Shown here: in pieces, positions 35,272 through 44,474 of the stretch | How the letters are laid out: the number at the start of each line of letters is the position of its first letter | Numbering within the stretch: position 1 is the stretch's first letter | DNA from: Streptomyces albireticuli | GTDB lineage: Bacteria > Actinomycetota > Actinomycetes > Streptomycetales > Streptomycetaceae | Reading direction: 5' to 3' | NCBI RefSeq assembly: GCF_002192455.1 | Contig: NZ_CP021744.1 | Span: forward strand, 7,278,501 to 7,342,500 | DNA length: 64,000 nt | Translations under genes and position numbers: made by a program | The notes under the pieces: model-generated | Database searches by the model: none | Seen by the model: the letters and a program-made list of their open reading frames with translations, nothing else | What the model was told of the DNA's origin: nothing

Positions 35272-36579
35272 TCAGGGCGCGTCCCCGATCCACTTCACGC
35301 CCAGCGCCGTCAGGCCGCGCGGCAGATCGGTGTAGCCGCGCCGCAGCGGGAAGTCGTCCCGCAGCACGCACGGCCCCTCCGCCGTCAGGGCCGCGAGCAG
35401 CAGCGCCGCGGCGCCCCGGATGTCCGCGCACCCGCCCAGGTCGCCACCCCGCAGGGACGCCTTGCTGTTCGGCCGGATGTCGGCGAGGACCAAGGGGCGC
35501 CCGTGCCGCTCCTCCGTCCGCAGCCGCACCCCGTCCAGCCCGAGCGGCGCGAGATTGCCGGCGTAGTCGAACCGCCGTGCCGGCACCTCCCCGCCGACCA
35601 CGCTCCCGCCGCTCGCCCGCATCGCCAGCAGCAGCGAGGCGAAGCCCACCCAGTCGCCGCTGAACGCCGGCTCGGGACCCGCCGCCACCCGGGCCGGGCG
35701 CAGGGTCCCCGCCGCCGGGAACCCGGCCGTCAGGCTGTGCGACCGCTCGGTGACCCGAGCGCCGGCGTCCCGGAGGAACGCGACGAAGCGGGGGATCCGC
35801 AGCGGGCCCGAGCCGGTCACCGTCACCTCGCCCCGGGTGAGGAGGCCCGCCGTCAGATACGTGACCGCGTGCACCCGGTCGGGCGCGATCGCCCAGCCGA
35901 CCCGCGCGTACCCGTCGGCCCCGCCGATCTCCACCCGGGGCGGCTCACCCTCGACGCGCCCTCCCATGGCCCGCAGGCACGCCAGCTGCTCCCCGCACGA
36001 CGGCTCCACCGAGGCGCCGAGCACGGTGCTGCGGCCGGGCGTCGCGGCCGCGGCGGCGAGCGCGAGGACGGTGCCCGCTGCCGTCGGACGCTCGAACACC
36101 ACCCGCGCGGGCACCCGGCGGGGCCAGGAGAGGACCGTGGTGGTCCCGGCGAACCGGGTCCGCACCCCGAACCGGGCGAGCACCGTGAGGTGGCGGTCGG
36201 CCGGGCGCGCCCCGCTCCAGCACCCCTGCGGCGCGCCCTCCACGACCACCTCCGCCGCCCGCGTGAGCAGGGCCGGCAGCAGGCAGAAGAGACTGCGGGA
36301 ACGCTCCGCCAGGCCCCTGGAGACGACCACCCGGTCCCGGCGCACCGGCCCGGAGAACGTCAGCTCGCGGGCCGCGCGGTCGTACCGCACATGGGAGAAG
36401 GCCAGGGCCAGCGCGGCCCGCAGCGCCCGCGCGTCCACATGGTCGGGCACCTCGGTCAGCCTGCCCCGGTCGCACAGCGCCGCGCACGCCAGCGAGTGCG
36501 CGAACGCGTGCCTCCCGCCGTCGAGCCGCACCGTGCCGTGCAGCGGTGCCCCGTCGTGCTCCACCCGAATGCCCGCCAT
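35272..36579 (-). CDS. MurA-like enolpyruvyl transferase with altered active site
   Basis: A 435-residue two-domain EPSP-synthase-fold protein related to MurA (UDP-GlcNAc 1-carboxyvinyltransferase). The active-site loop is PQGCWSGARPADRH with Cys120 at the position of the MurA nucleophile. The N-terminal motif that in MurA reads SGAKNAALP is here GGRHAFAHS, so the conserved Lys-Asn pair is replaced by Arg-His. The C-terminal part keeps the repeated inside-out beta-alpha units (GGDLGGCADIRGAAALLLAAL). It stands alone, with GGGGAGC before the ATG. It may act on another substrate than UDP-GlcNAc, for example in a special metabolite; no partner genes are seen. Confidence 0.85.
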   Translation of the reverse strand: MAGIRVEHDGAPLHGTVRLDGGRHAFAHSLACAALCDRGRLTEVPDHVDARALRAALALAFSHVRYDRAARELTFSGPVRRDRVVVSRGLAERSRSLFCLLPALLTRAAEVVVEGAPQGCWSGARPADRHLTVLARFGVRTRFAGTTTVLSWPRRVPARVVFERPTAAGTVLALAAAAATPGRSTVLGASVEPSCGEQLACLRAMGGRVEGEPPRVEIGGADGYARVGWAIAPDRVHAVTYLTAGLLTRGEVTVTGSGPLRIPRFVAFLRDAGARVTERSHSLTAGFPAAGTLRPARVAAGPEPAFSGDWVGFASLLLAMRASGGSVVGGEVPARRFDYAGNLAPLGLDGVRLRTEERHGRPLVLADIRPNSKASLRGGDLGGCADIRGAAALLLAALTAEGPCVLRDDFPLRRGYTDLPRGLTALGVKWIGDAP

Positions 36580-37080
36580 CCGCTCCCCGGCTCCGCGTCC
36601 GCAGCTGCGCGGCCCGGCCGTCGGCCGTGCCGCTCTGGTCTCACCCTGGGCGCCTTAGGGACACGAGGCGGTTCAGTGAAGCACGCGGGGACAATTGGGT
36701 TCAAGAGGCAATTACCGCCATCTGAACTGTTGATGCGATGAGCGTTCCGGAAGTGCCGCGGGAAATCGGCACCATGCATTCCACCGGCACCTGCGCACTT
36801 CCCCGGGCGTGAAAGCGGCGTGGCGGTCGTAAATCCCCCGCGCGGGAAAGCGGGTGACCTTCCGGCGCTCCTTCGGTGAGGGGCTCGCGGGGGCATGGGA
36901 TCCCGTCTCCGGCCCCGTATTCCCCTGGGGCTCAGGGGTGACCGGCGACAGGCGTGAAAAGGCTGCCAGGGGCGTGCGCCATTCCGCTCCGCGCCCCTTG
37001 ACCGCCCCTCTGGCCAGGTGGATTCTGAGGAGCCCGAAAACGCTCGTAGAACGAGCCGGGGCTCATGTACGGGGGACTCA
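36580..37080. other. Intergenic region upstream of the radical-SAM operon, no gene seen
   Basis: About 500 bases between divergent transcription units. A less GC-rich stretch at roughly 36675-36745 (around ACAATTGGGTTCAAGAGG) is the likely promoter area for one or both directions, but no clear hexamer pair was found. Open frames crossing it lack codon bias. Confidence 0.5.
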
Positions 37081-37806
37081 GTGGACAGGGTACGAGAAAC
37101 GGTCGACTCCGCTGTGCGACGACGGCGCGCGCCCGGACGTAGGACCCCGGCGGACACCCCGCTCCCGGCCGGTGCACCGCTCAACGTCGCGGCGACCTGG
37201 GCCGGCACCGCCGACCTCGGGCCCGGCTGGCGGTCCGTCGTCTGGGTCCAGGGCTGCCCCTTCAGCTGCCCCGGCTGCATGTCACCGGACTGGATCCCCG
37301 CCGCGCCGGCCCGCACCGTCACCCCCGCCGAGCTGAGCGCGGAGCTCCTCGCCGACCCGGCGGTCGACGGCCTCACCTTCTCCGGCGGCGAACCGATGCA
37401 ACAGGCCGACGGGCTGGCGGAGGTGGCCCGCCTCGCACGGCGCGCGCGCCCCGGCCTGTCCGTCGTCTGCTTCACCGGCCACCGGCTGGAGCGGCTCCGG
37501 GCGCACCCGCCGACGCCCGGCGTCCCCCGGCTGCTCGCCGAGGTGGACGTCCTCGTCGACGGCCCGTACGTCCAGGGGCGCGACGACGGCCGGGGGCTGC
37601 GCGGCAGCACCAACCAGCGGGTGCACCACCTCACCGGCCGGCTCTCCGGCAGCGGCTACGACTTCGAGGACCGGCACCGCACCGCCGAGATCGCCGTCGG
37701 CGGCCGCGAGGCCTTCCTCATCGGCGTCCCGCCCCCGGACCTCCTCACCGTCTTCGACGCGGCCGTCGACCGGTCCGGCCGGTCCACGGCCTGGGGCACC
37801 CCGTGA
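37081..37806 (+). CDS. Radical-SAM activase-like 4Fe-4S protein
   Basis: A ~241-residue protein with the radical-SAM cluster motif Cys59-Pro-Phe-Ser-Cys63-Pro-Gly-Cys66 (WVQGCPFSCPGC) and a SAM-binding GGEP motif (LTFSGGEPMQQ, near 94-104). Size and spacing fit NrdG/pyruvate-formate-lyase activase-type proteins, which make a glycyl radical in a partner enzyme. No glycyl-radical enzyme is in the window. I chose GTG 37081 (GGGGGA four bases upstream); GTG 37018 would add 21 residues with a weaker site. It heads an operon with coiled-coil, AAA, WD40, GrpE-like and Hsp70-like genes and overlaps the next gene by four bases. Confidence 0.88.
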   Translation: MDRVRETVDSAVRRRRAPGRRTPADTPLPAGAPLNVAATWAGTADLGPGWRSVVWVQGCPFSCPGCMSPDWIPAAPARTVTPAELSAELLADPAVDGLTFSGGEPMQQADGLAEVARLARRARPGLSVVCFTGHRLERLRAHPPTPGVPRLLAEVDVLVDGPYVQGRDDGRGLRGSTNQRVHHLTGRLSGSGYDFEDRHRTAEIAVGGREAFLIGVPPPDLLTVFDAAVDRSGRSTAWGTP

Positions 37807-39182
37807 GCGGCCGGAAACGCATCCAGGTCGACGAGTCCGAGTGGTTCCGGACGCGCCGCCAGGCGGCCCGCCTGAAGGGCGTCCAGCGCGCTCTGCCCGG
37901 CATGCTGGACGACATCCGCCGGCAGACGCACGCCGACCTGGAGCGGGTGTTCGGCGTCGTCGAGGACCGGCAGCGCACCGTCGAGCAGGCCGTCCAGGGC
38001 CTGAGCGAGCGGACCCGCGCAATGGAGAGCCGGACCCAGGAGCGGCTGCGCGCGCAGGCCCGGCGCACGGCCGAGGACCTCCGCGCCACCGCCGGCGCGC
38101 TGCGCCGGGAGACCGCCGAGGACCTCGCGGAGCGGGAACGCCGGCTCCAGGGGGAGATCGACGCCGAGCGCCGGCAGCGCCGCCGGGACGTGGGGCGGCT
38201 GGCCGAGGAGGTCGGCGAGATGATCCAGGACCGCGAGCGGGCGGCGGCCCTCGCCCGCGAGGCGATCTCCGACGCCCGGGCCATGCACCGGCTCGTCCAC
38301 ACGGCCTTCCCGGCGGACGTACACCCCCACGCCCGCCGCACGGAGAGCCTGGCCGAGCAGCTGGACCGGGCGTCGGACACCCTCGGCCAGGGCCGGCCCG
38401 ACGCCGCGCTCGCCACCGCCCAGATCGCCTACCAGCAGCTGAGCGACCTCCTCCAGGAGCTGGAGCGGCACGACCGGGAGCGCCGCCGCCACCGGGTCCG
38501 CGCGGGCGAACTCCTCCTCCACGTACAGCACCTGATCAAGGCGAACGCCGTCCAGGCCGCCCACGAGCCCGAGGACGAGGAATCGGCCGACGCCGTCCTC
38601 GACGTCGAGTACTGGTCGGGCGGCGAGCTGTCCCGGCTCCGCGCGGAGACCGCCCGGCTCCAGGAGCGGGTCGGCGACGAGGAACGGCCCCCCGACACCG
38701 GCGAGCTCCGCGACATCCTGGAACACCGCGTCCCCGAGCTCGAACAGAGGCTCGCCGAGACCGTCGAGCGGGCCGGGCGCCGCCGGCTCGAGTCCCAGCT
38801 GCGGGTCAACCTCGCCGACTCCGTGGCCGGCACGCTGGAGGAGATCACCGGCTACGAGCTGACGGACGGCACGTACTCCGGCGAGGACCAGCGGGAGGCG
38901 TTCTTCGCCAAGCTCGTCCACCGCAACGGCAACGAGATCGTCATCGAGGTCGCCCCGGCGGGCACCGGCAGCGGCGCCTCCGTCCTGCGCGTCCTGTCGT
39001 ACGACCGGGACACCACCGCCCGGGACGAGCTGACCACCCGCGGCCACGAGGTGACGCGGGGACTGCGGGCCCGGGGCATCGCCGCCTCCGACCCCGAGGC
39101 CGAGGACGGCGAACCCGACCCGGCCTACCAGGACTTCGACACCCTGCGGCGGGCCCTGCCCCGCACCGCCACCGACACCTGA
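37803..39182 (+). CDS. Coiled-coil protein of the AAA/Hsp70 operon
   Basis: A 459-residue, highly charged helical protein. Residues ~20-170 and ~215-360 have heptad-like Arg/Glu/Ala/Leu patterns (ERERRLQGEIDAERRQRRRD, EHRVPELEQRLAETVERA). The last ~110 residues form a mixed alpha/beta domain (NGNEIVIEVAPAGTGSGASVLRVLSYD). No enzyme motif is seen. The GTG start overlaps the radical-SAM stop, and the AAA gene follows 17 bases later. It may be an adaptor or scaffold for the AAA protein (inference). Confidence 0.8.
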   Translation: MSGRKRIQVDESEWFRTRRQAARLKGVQRALPGMLDDIRRQTHADLERVFGVVEDRQRTVEQAVQGLSERTRAMESRTQERLRAQARRTAEDLRATAGALRRETAEDLAERERRLQGEIDAERRQRRRDVGRLAEEVGEMIQDRERAAALAREAISDARAMHRLVHTAFPADVHPHARRTESLAEQLDRASDTLGQGRPDAALATAQIAYQQLSDLLQELERHDRERRRHRVRAGELLLHVQHLIKANAVQAAHEPEDEESADAVLDVEYWSGGELSRLRAETARLQERVGDEERPPDTGELRDILEHRVPELEQRLAETVERAGRRRLESQLRVNLADSVAGTLEEITGYELTDGTYSGEDQREAFFAKLVHRNGNEIVIEVAPAGTGSGASVLRVLSYDRDTTARDELTTRGHEVTRGLRARGIAASDPEAEDGEPDPAYQDFDTLRRALPRTATDT

Positions 39183-39199
39183 GCCGGGGGAGACCCGCC

Positions 39200-41755
39200 A
39201 TGGCACCACCGCGGCCGTCCCGGTACGGCCCTTCCGCCGAGCGGCTGGCGGGCCTCACGCTGCCCGCCGGCGACCCCCTGTTCATCCTGCACGGACAGGG
39301 CCTCGACGACGTCTTCGTCGGTCACGACCACCGGCGCCGGGGGGTGGAGGAACTGCTGTGGACCCTGCTGCGCGACGCCGGGTTCGCGCACGTCGTCTTC
39401 AGCTCCCTGTCCCGGCCGCTGTACTTCAGGGACCCCGTCTCCCGGGACCTGGCCCGGCCGCGCCGGCGTTCCCCCGTACCGGCCGGCCGGATGCGCCCCG
39501 AGCTCCGCGGCCCGCTGGGGGACCGGATCCTGCGCGCCCCGGACCCCGGCGGCCCGGGCGCCGGTGACGACCCCAGGACCGCCGCGCCCGCCACCCTGAC
39601 CGACGAGCACCGGGTCATGATGCTCGACCACTTCATGCGGCAGACGGACCACAGGACGGCGGTGGTCCTCGGCCACGCCGAGGAGTCGCTGCGCTACGAC
39701 CGCGCCGGCCGCCGGCTCGCCGGAGCCCTCGCGGACTGGGTCGAGCGGGGCGGCGACCGCAACCTCTGCGTCCTGCTGTTCCGCAAGCACAGCCTCCAGG
39801 AGGTGGCCCGCTTCGTCACCGACCTGCGCAGCGTGCCCCGGCTGGAGAGCTACCTGTACGACCAGATGCAGCGCCCCACCGGGCGCAGCACCGCCTACGT
39901 CGGCCACCCGCACGCGGCCGAGGTGGAGCGCCTGGTGCACCTGCTGCGGGTCCGCCACGGGCTGCGGATCGAGGACTGGCGGGAACTTCCCGCCCTCGTA
40001 AGGGCCATGGCCGCGATGCCCGTGACCCTGAGCAACTGGCAGTCCCGGCTCCGCGGCCTGCCGCGCGGCGCGGCGCTGAGCCTCGCCGAGCTCCACCGCC
40101 GGGAGTGGATCGGCGGCGGGAGCGAGGACACCCGCGGCGTCTCCGAGCGCCTCGCCGCGATGGTCGGCCTCGGGCCCGTGAAGGAACACCTGGAGGGGTT
40201 GCGGTGGACCGTGGCGGCGGACGCCGGGCTGCGCGCCCTGGGGCACGGCGGCGATGCCGAACCGGCCTCCCCGCACCTGGTCTTCACCGGCAACCCCGGC
40301 ACGGGCAAGACCACGGTCGCCCGCCTGGTCGGCGAGCTCTACCGCGACCAGGGCCTGCTCCGCCGCGGGCACCTGGTCGAGGCCGAGGTCCCCGACCTGG
40401 TGGCCGGGTTCATCGGCCAGACGGCCATCAGGACCAACGAGGCCGTGGACCGGGCCCTCGACGGCGTCCTCTTCGTCGACGAGGCGTACCGGCTCAGCGA
40501 CCCGGAGCACAGCTACGGCCGGCAGGCGATCGACACACTGCTGAGCCGCATGGAGAACGACCGCGGCCGGTTCGTCCTGATCGCCGCGGGCTACCCCGAC
40601 CGGATGGAGGAGTTCCTGGCCGCCAACCCCGGGCTGCGCAGCCGCTTCCCCGCCGCCAACGTCATCCACTTCCCCGACTACTCGCCCGCCGAGCTCCACG
40701 CCATCCTGCTCGGCCGGCTGAGCGCCCTCGGCCTGCCCTGCACGCCCGCCCTGGAGGAGGCGCTCCGGGACGTCACCGAGGGCATGCACGCCACCCGCGG
40801 CGCCGGCTTCGGCAACGGCCGGGCCATGCGCGACCTCGCCGACGAGATGAAGGCCCGCTGGGCCCGGCGGGTGCGGGCCGTCGTCGGCGAACCCCTGACG
40901 CCCGAGGACGTGCCCGACCGCTGCCGCACCCACCTGCGGCGGCCGGTGGCCACCGTCGAGGAGGCCCTCGCCGAGCTCGACGGACTCGTCGGCCTCGCCC
41001 CCGTCAAGGAGCTGATCCGCGACCTGGTGGACCGGCTCCGGCTCCGGCGGCACCAGGGCACCGGCGGCTTCCCGCCGCCCCACATGCTCTTCGTCGGCCC
41101 GCCCGGCACGGGCAAGACCACCGTCGCCAGGCTGACGGGCCGCGTCCTGCACACGCTCGGCCTGCTCGCGCGCGGCCACCTGGTCGAGGTCACCCGGGCC
41201 GAACTCGTGGCCGGATTCGAGGGCCGGACCGCCGTCAGGACGCAGCGGGCCGTACGGTCGGCGCTCGACGGCGTCCTCTTCGTCGACGAGGCGTACAGCC
41301 TCACCCGGGGCCGGCCCGGCGGCGGGGACTTCGGCACCGAGGCCGTCGACACCCTGACCCGGGAGATGGACGAGCACCGCGGCCGCCTCGTCGTCGTGGC
41401 CGCGGGCTACCCGGCCGAGATGGACGGCTTCCTCGCCCGCAACCCGGGCCTGCGCTCCCGGTTCACCGAGCGCGTCACCTTCCCCGCCCACACCGGACCG
41501 GAGCTGGTGGAGATCCTCCGCCGCACGGCCGCCGGGCAGGGGTACGAGCTGCCCGGCCCGGCCGCCGACCGGGCCCTGCGCCGGCTGGAGCGCGAACGCG
41601 CCGCCCACCCCGCCGACTTCGGCAACGGCAGGGCCGTACGCGTCCTGCTGGAGCGCATGGAGGCACGCCTCGCCCGCCGCCTCGGGCACACCCCGGCGGC
41701 ACCGGGCGCGCCGCTCGCCTTCGCCCCGGAGGACGTTCCCGATGCCGACGGCTGA
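39200..41755 (+). CDS. Tandem CbxX/CfqX-type AAA+ ATPase
   Basis: An 851-residue protein. Residues 1-300 resemble a degenerate P-loop/AAA module without a Walker A (LFILHGQGLDDVFV, RTAVVLGHAEESL). Two CbxX-type AAA domains follow: Walker A1 GNPGTGKTT (~364-372) with Walker B LFVDEAYRL (~423-431), and Walker A2 GPPGTGKTT (~633-641) with Walker B LFVDEAYSL. CbxX AAA proteins remodel inhibited enzymes such as Rubisco or take part in secretion and conflict systems. The ATG at 39200 has GGGGGAGA upstream; the end overlaps the WD40 gene by 14 bases. Confidence 0.92.
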   Translation: MAPPRPSRYGPSAERLAGLTLPAGDPLFILHGQGLDDVFVGHDHRRRGVEELLWTLLRDAGFAHVVFSSLSRPLYFRDPVSRDLARPRRRSPVPAGRMRPELRGPLGDRILRAPDPGGPGAGDDPRTAAPATLTDEHRVMMLDHFMRQTDHRTAVVLGHAEESLRYDRAGRRLAGALADWVERGGDRNLCVLLFRKHSLQEVARFVTDLRSVPRLESYLYDQMQRPTGRSTAYVGHPHAAEVERLVHLLRVRHGLRIEDWRELPALVRAMAAMPVTLSNWQSRLRGLPRGAALSLAELHRREWIGGGSEDTRGVSERLAAMVGLGPVKEHLEGLRWTVAADAGLRALGHGGDAEPASPHLVFTGNPGTGKTTVARLVGELYRDQGLLRRGHLVEAEVPDLVAGFIGQTAIRTNEAVDRALDGVLFVDEAYRLSDPEHSYGRQAIDTLLSRMENDRGRFVLIAAGYPDRMEEFLAANPGLRSRFPAANVIHFPDYSPAELHAILLGRLSALGLPCTPALEEALRDVTEGMHATRGAGFGNGRAMRDLADEMKARWARRVRAVVGEPLTPEDVPDRCRTHLRRPVATVEEALAELDGLVGLAPVKELIRDLVDRLRLRRHQGTGGFPPPHMLFVGPPGTGKTTVARLTGRVLHTLGLLARGHLVEVTRAELVAGFEGRTAVRTQRAVRSALDGVLFVDEAYSLTRGRPGGGDFGTEAVDTLTREMDEHRGRLVVVAAGYPAEMDGFLARNPGLRSRFTERVTFPAHTGPELVEILRRTAAGQGYELPGPAADRALRRLERERAAHPADFGNGRAVRVLLERMEARLARRLGHTPAAPGAPLAFAPEDVPDADG

Positions 41756-43577
41756 CCGGGCGGCCGCCCCGGCGGGCCGGCCCGCCGGAGCGGGTACCGA
41801 GCCGGACGCCGGGGCCACCTCCGGCATGAGCACCGGCGTGCCGCCCACCGCCTCCACCGCCGAGGCGCCCGCGGACACCGCCACCGGCTGCCCGGTGTGC
41901 GGCGCCGCCGTCACCGAGGAGGGCGGGCCCGCCGAGTGCCCCGACTGCCGCTGGCCCCTCCGCGCGGGGCCCGTGCTCGGGCCCCTCACCGAGGAGCTCC
42001 TGCGTGCCTTCGGCGAACGGCTCGCCACCGCCCGGCGGCGGTACGACCTCACCGCGGCCGCCCGCGCGGCGGGCCACCCGTGGCACGGCGACGACGTGCT
42101 CTACGCCCGCCTCCAGGGCCTCGTCAGGGACGGGCCGCCGCGCCCCGGCGAGGCGGCGGAGGCGCTGCGCGGCCCCTGGCGGGAGGAGGCACCCGCCCGG
42201 ACCCTCCGGGAAGCGGTCGAGGCGTACCTCCGAGAGGCGCAGCTGCGTGAGACTCACTTGCGCGAGGCGCACCTCCGCGAGGCCACCGGGGCCGTGGCCG
42301 TCGAGGTCGCGGCCTTCGAGATCGCGGCCGACGGCCTCACCGCCGTCGGATTCGCCCGCGCCGACGACGGCGATCTGTACGAGCGGGCGGAGACCACCTC
42401 CTGGCCCTGGGCGTCACTGCTGCCCGCCCTGCCCGCGGACCCGGACCACGCGCGCTTCCTGCTCGCCGGCGGCATCGGCGAAAGGCCGCCCCCGGACTTC
42501 GCCACCACCCCCGCGCTCGCACGGGCCCTGCCCGACCCGCCACGCCCCGGCACGGCCCCGCCCGTCCTGGCGTGCGGGCTGCCCGGCTGGCCCGTACCCG
42601 AGCGCGTCCTCACGGTGCTCCGCCGCCGGCACCCGGACGCCGTGGCCGTACGGATCCCGCCGGACCCCGGCCGGCCCCCGCGCCAGGTGCTGCGCCACGC
42701 GCCCGGAATCTCCGCCCTCACCTGCGGTCCCGGCCCGGAACCGGCGACCGCGCACCTCGCCGTGGGCTGCCCCGACGGCTCGGCCGCGGTCTGGGTACCG
42801 GGCGCCGCCGAGCCGCTCGCCGCCCGCGCGCTGCACACCGGCCGCGTCACCGCCCTGGACCTCGCGCCCTCCCTCAGGGCCCTGGTCACGGGCGGCAGCG
42901 ACGGCGCGGTCCGGCTCTGGTCGTTCGGCGGGTCCGGGCGCTCCCGCGCCCTCGCCTGGCACGAGGGCTGGGTCAACGCCGTACGGCTGCGCGCGGGCGC
43001 GGTGTTCAGCCTCGGCGACGACGGCCTGCTGCGCCGCTCGGACCCCTCCCGTCTGCTGGGCGCCCCCGACGGCACGGTCTACCCGCTGAAGGTCGGCTGG
43101 TCGGCCGCCACCGCCCTCGAAGTCACCTCGGACGGGCGGACCGTGGCCGTCGGCGGCGCCACCGGGGTGGGGCTGTGGGACGCCGTCTCCGGCCACCGCC
43201 TGGGCCGGCTGGCCACCGGAGCCTCCGTCACCGGGCTCGCCCTGGACGCGGCGGACCGGCTCCTCGCCGTCGGCTGCGCCGACGGCCGCGTCCACGTCCA
43301 CGACCTGCGCACCCGGGCCGCGCCGGACGAACTCACCGGGCACACCGGCGCCGTGCGGCAGCTGGCGTTCGGCCCGCGCGGCCTGCTGGCCGCCTGCGAC
43401 GAGTCGGGCGCGATCCGCGTCCGGCCGGCGGACCGGGCACGGCCGGTGCCGCGCGGCACGGCCGTCGGCCTGCACACCGCCGCCGTGCGCGGACTGGCCG
43501 CCACCCCGGCCGGACACCTGCTGAGCGCCTCCGCCGACGGGCTCGTACGGGCCTGGCGGCTTCCCGACCCCCTCTGA
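41742..43577 (+). CDS. Zinc-ribbon and WD40 beta-propeller protein
   Basis: A 611-residue protein. A zinc ribbon (CPVCGAAVTEEGGPAECPDC) lies near residues 50-69. The second half (~335-611) is a WD40-like propeller: LVTGGSDGAVRLWSF, LAVGCADGRVHVHDL and LLSASADGLVRAWRL mark blades. Between them is a helical part with a short repeat (REAQLRETHLREAHLREA). It probably binds protein partners rather than catalysing a reaction. The 14-base overlap with the AAA gene and the same strand place it in the operon. Confidence 0.87.
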   Translation: MPTADRAAAPAGRPAGAGTEPDAGATSGMSTGVPPTASTAEAPADTATGCPVCGAAVTEEGGPAECPDCRWPLRAGPVLGPLTEELLRAFGERLATARRRYDLTAAARAAGHPWHGDDVLYARLQGLVRDGPPRPGEAAEALRGPWREEAPARTLREAVEAYLREAQLRETHLREAHLREATGAVAVEVAAFEIAADGLTAVGFARADDGDLYERAETTSWPWASLLPALPADPDHARFLLAGGIGERPPPDFATTPALARALPDPPRPGTAPPVLACGLPGWPVPERVLTVLRRRHPDAVAVRIPPDPGRPPRQVLRHAPGISALTCGPGPEPATAHLAVGCPDGSAAVWVPGAAEPLAARALHTGRVTALDLAPSLRALVTGGSDGAVRLWSFGGSGRSRALAWHEGWVNAVRLRAGAVFSLGDDGLLRRSDPSRLLGAPDGTVYPLKVGWSAATALEVTSDGRTVAVGGATGVGLWDAVSGHRLGRLATGASVTGLALDAADRLLAVGCADGRVHVHDLRTRAAPDELTGHTGAVRQLAFGPRGLLAACDESGAIRVRPADRARPVPRGTAVGLHTAAVRGLAATPAGHLLSASADGLVRAWRLPDPL

Positions 43578-43658
43578 CCACCCGCGCGGCCACGGCCGCC
43601 CGAGCGACCGACCACCGTCACCCACGACCACCCACCGGCATCCACAAGGGAGGGCGCC

Positions 43659-44474
43659 GTGAGCCGAGACATCCTGGCGACGGCCTTCAAGCGGCAGCGG
43701 CCGCAGCTCGACATACGCCTGGAGGACCACGCCACGACCGAGACCGCGACCGCCGCCCTGCGCGCCGCCCTGGAACGCCTTGACCCGACCTCGGCGGCCG
43801 CGCCCGACGGTGACCGGGGCGACACGCCGAACTCGCGGCGCCAGCTCGCCGCCGCCGTGGACCTCCTGCGCGCCGTGTCCCTGGGCACCCTCGCGGCCGT
43901 CCGCGCGCCCGCCACCACGGGAGCGCAGCCCCAGCGCCCCTCGTCCCCGCTGTCCCCGCTGCTGCGCCTGCTCCCGCTCGGCCTCGGCGACGAGGACCGC
44001 CGGGAGGAGCGGCCCCGGCCGCCCCGGCCCACCGTGCACACCCCCACGCTCCTCGATCAGCTCCAGGCCGCCGCGGAAGCGGCCGACCGGCTGCTCGCCG
44101 AGGCCGAGCCGCCCGCCCCCGAACGCGTACCGCTGCGCTGGTCGGAGGACCGCGACGTGCTCAACCTGCTGCGCGACCTGCTGTCCGCGCACGCCGAGCG
44201 GGACGGCGAACTGGCCCTGCGCCACATCGACAGGCTCCGCAAGGACCTCGCGCTCCGGCACGACATCGCGGTCGTCGACTTCGACGGCACGAACGATCCC
44301 CTGTTCTCCTTCGTCGTCCACCCGGACCCCGAGGAGCGGAACTTCGTGACGTCCCGGCCCGCACTGGTGGCCGCGGACGGCCGGGTGCTGCGTCCGGGGG
44401 AGGTGAGGGGGCCCGCAAGGACACCGTTCCCCACCGGGGGACACGAGCAAGGAACGGAACGGGACGATGACTGA
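43659..44474 (+). CDS. GrpE-like putative nucleotide-exchange partner of the Hsp70-like protein
   Basis: A 271-residue protein. The N-terminal 170 residues are helical and low-complexity. The C-terminal part (~175-255) reads LRDLLSAHAERDGELALRHIDRLRKDLALRHDIAVVDFDGTNDPLFSFVVHP-like helices followed by beta strands, resembling the beta-wing region of GrpE (for example PEERNFVTSRPALVAADGRVLRPGEVR). The GTG at 43659 has GGGAGGGC upstream, and the gene overlaps the Hsp70-like gene by eight bases, the usual setting for a dedicated exchange factor. GrpE homology is weak, so this is a working label. Confidence 0.6.
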   Translation: MSRDILATAFKRQRPQLDIRLEDHATTETATAALRAALERLDPTSAAAPDGDRGDTPNSRRQLAAAVDLLRAVSLGTLAAVRAPATTGAQPQRPSSPLSPLLRLLPLGLGDEDRREERPRPPRPTVHTPTLLDQLQAAAEAADRLLAEAEPPAPERVPLRWSEDRDVLNLLRDLLSAHAERDGELALRHIDRLRKDLALRHDIAVVDFDGTNDPLFSFVVHPDPEERNFVTSRPALVAADGRVLRPGEVRGPARTPFPTGGHEQGTERDDD

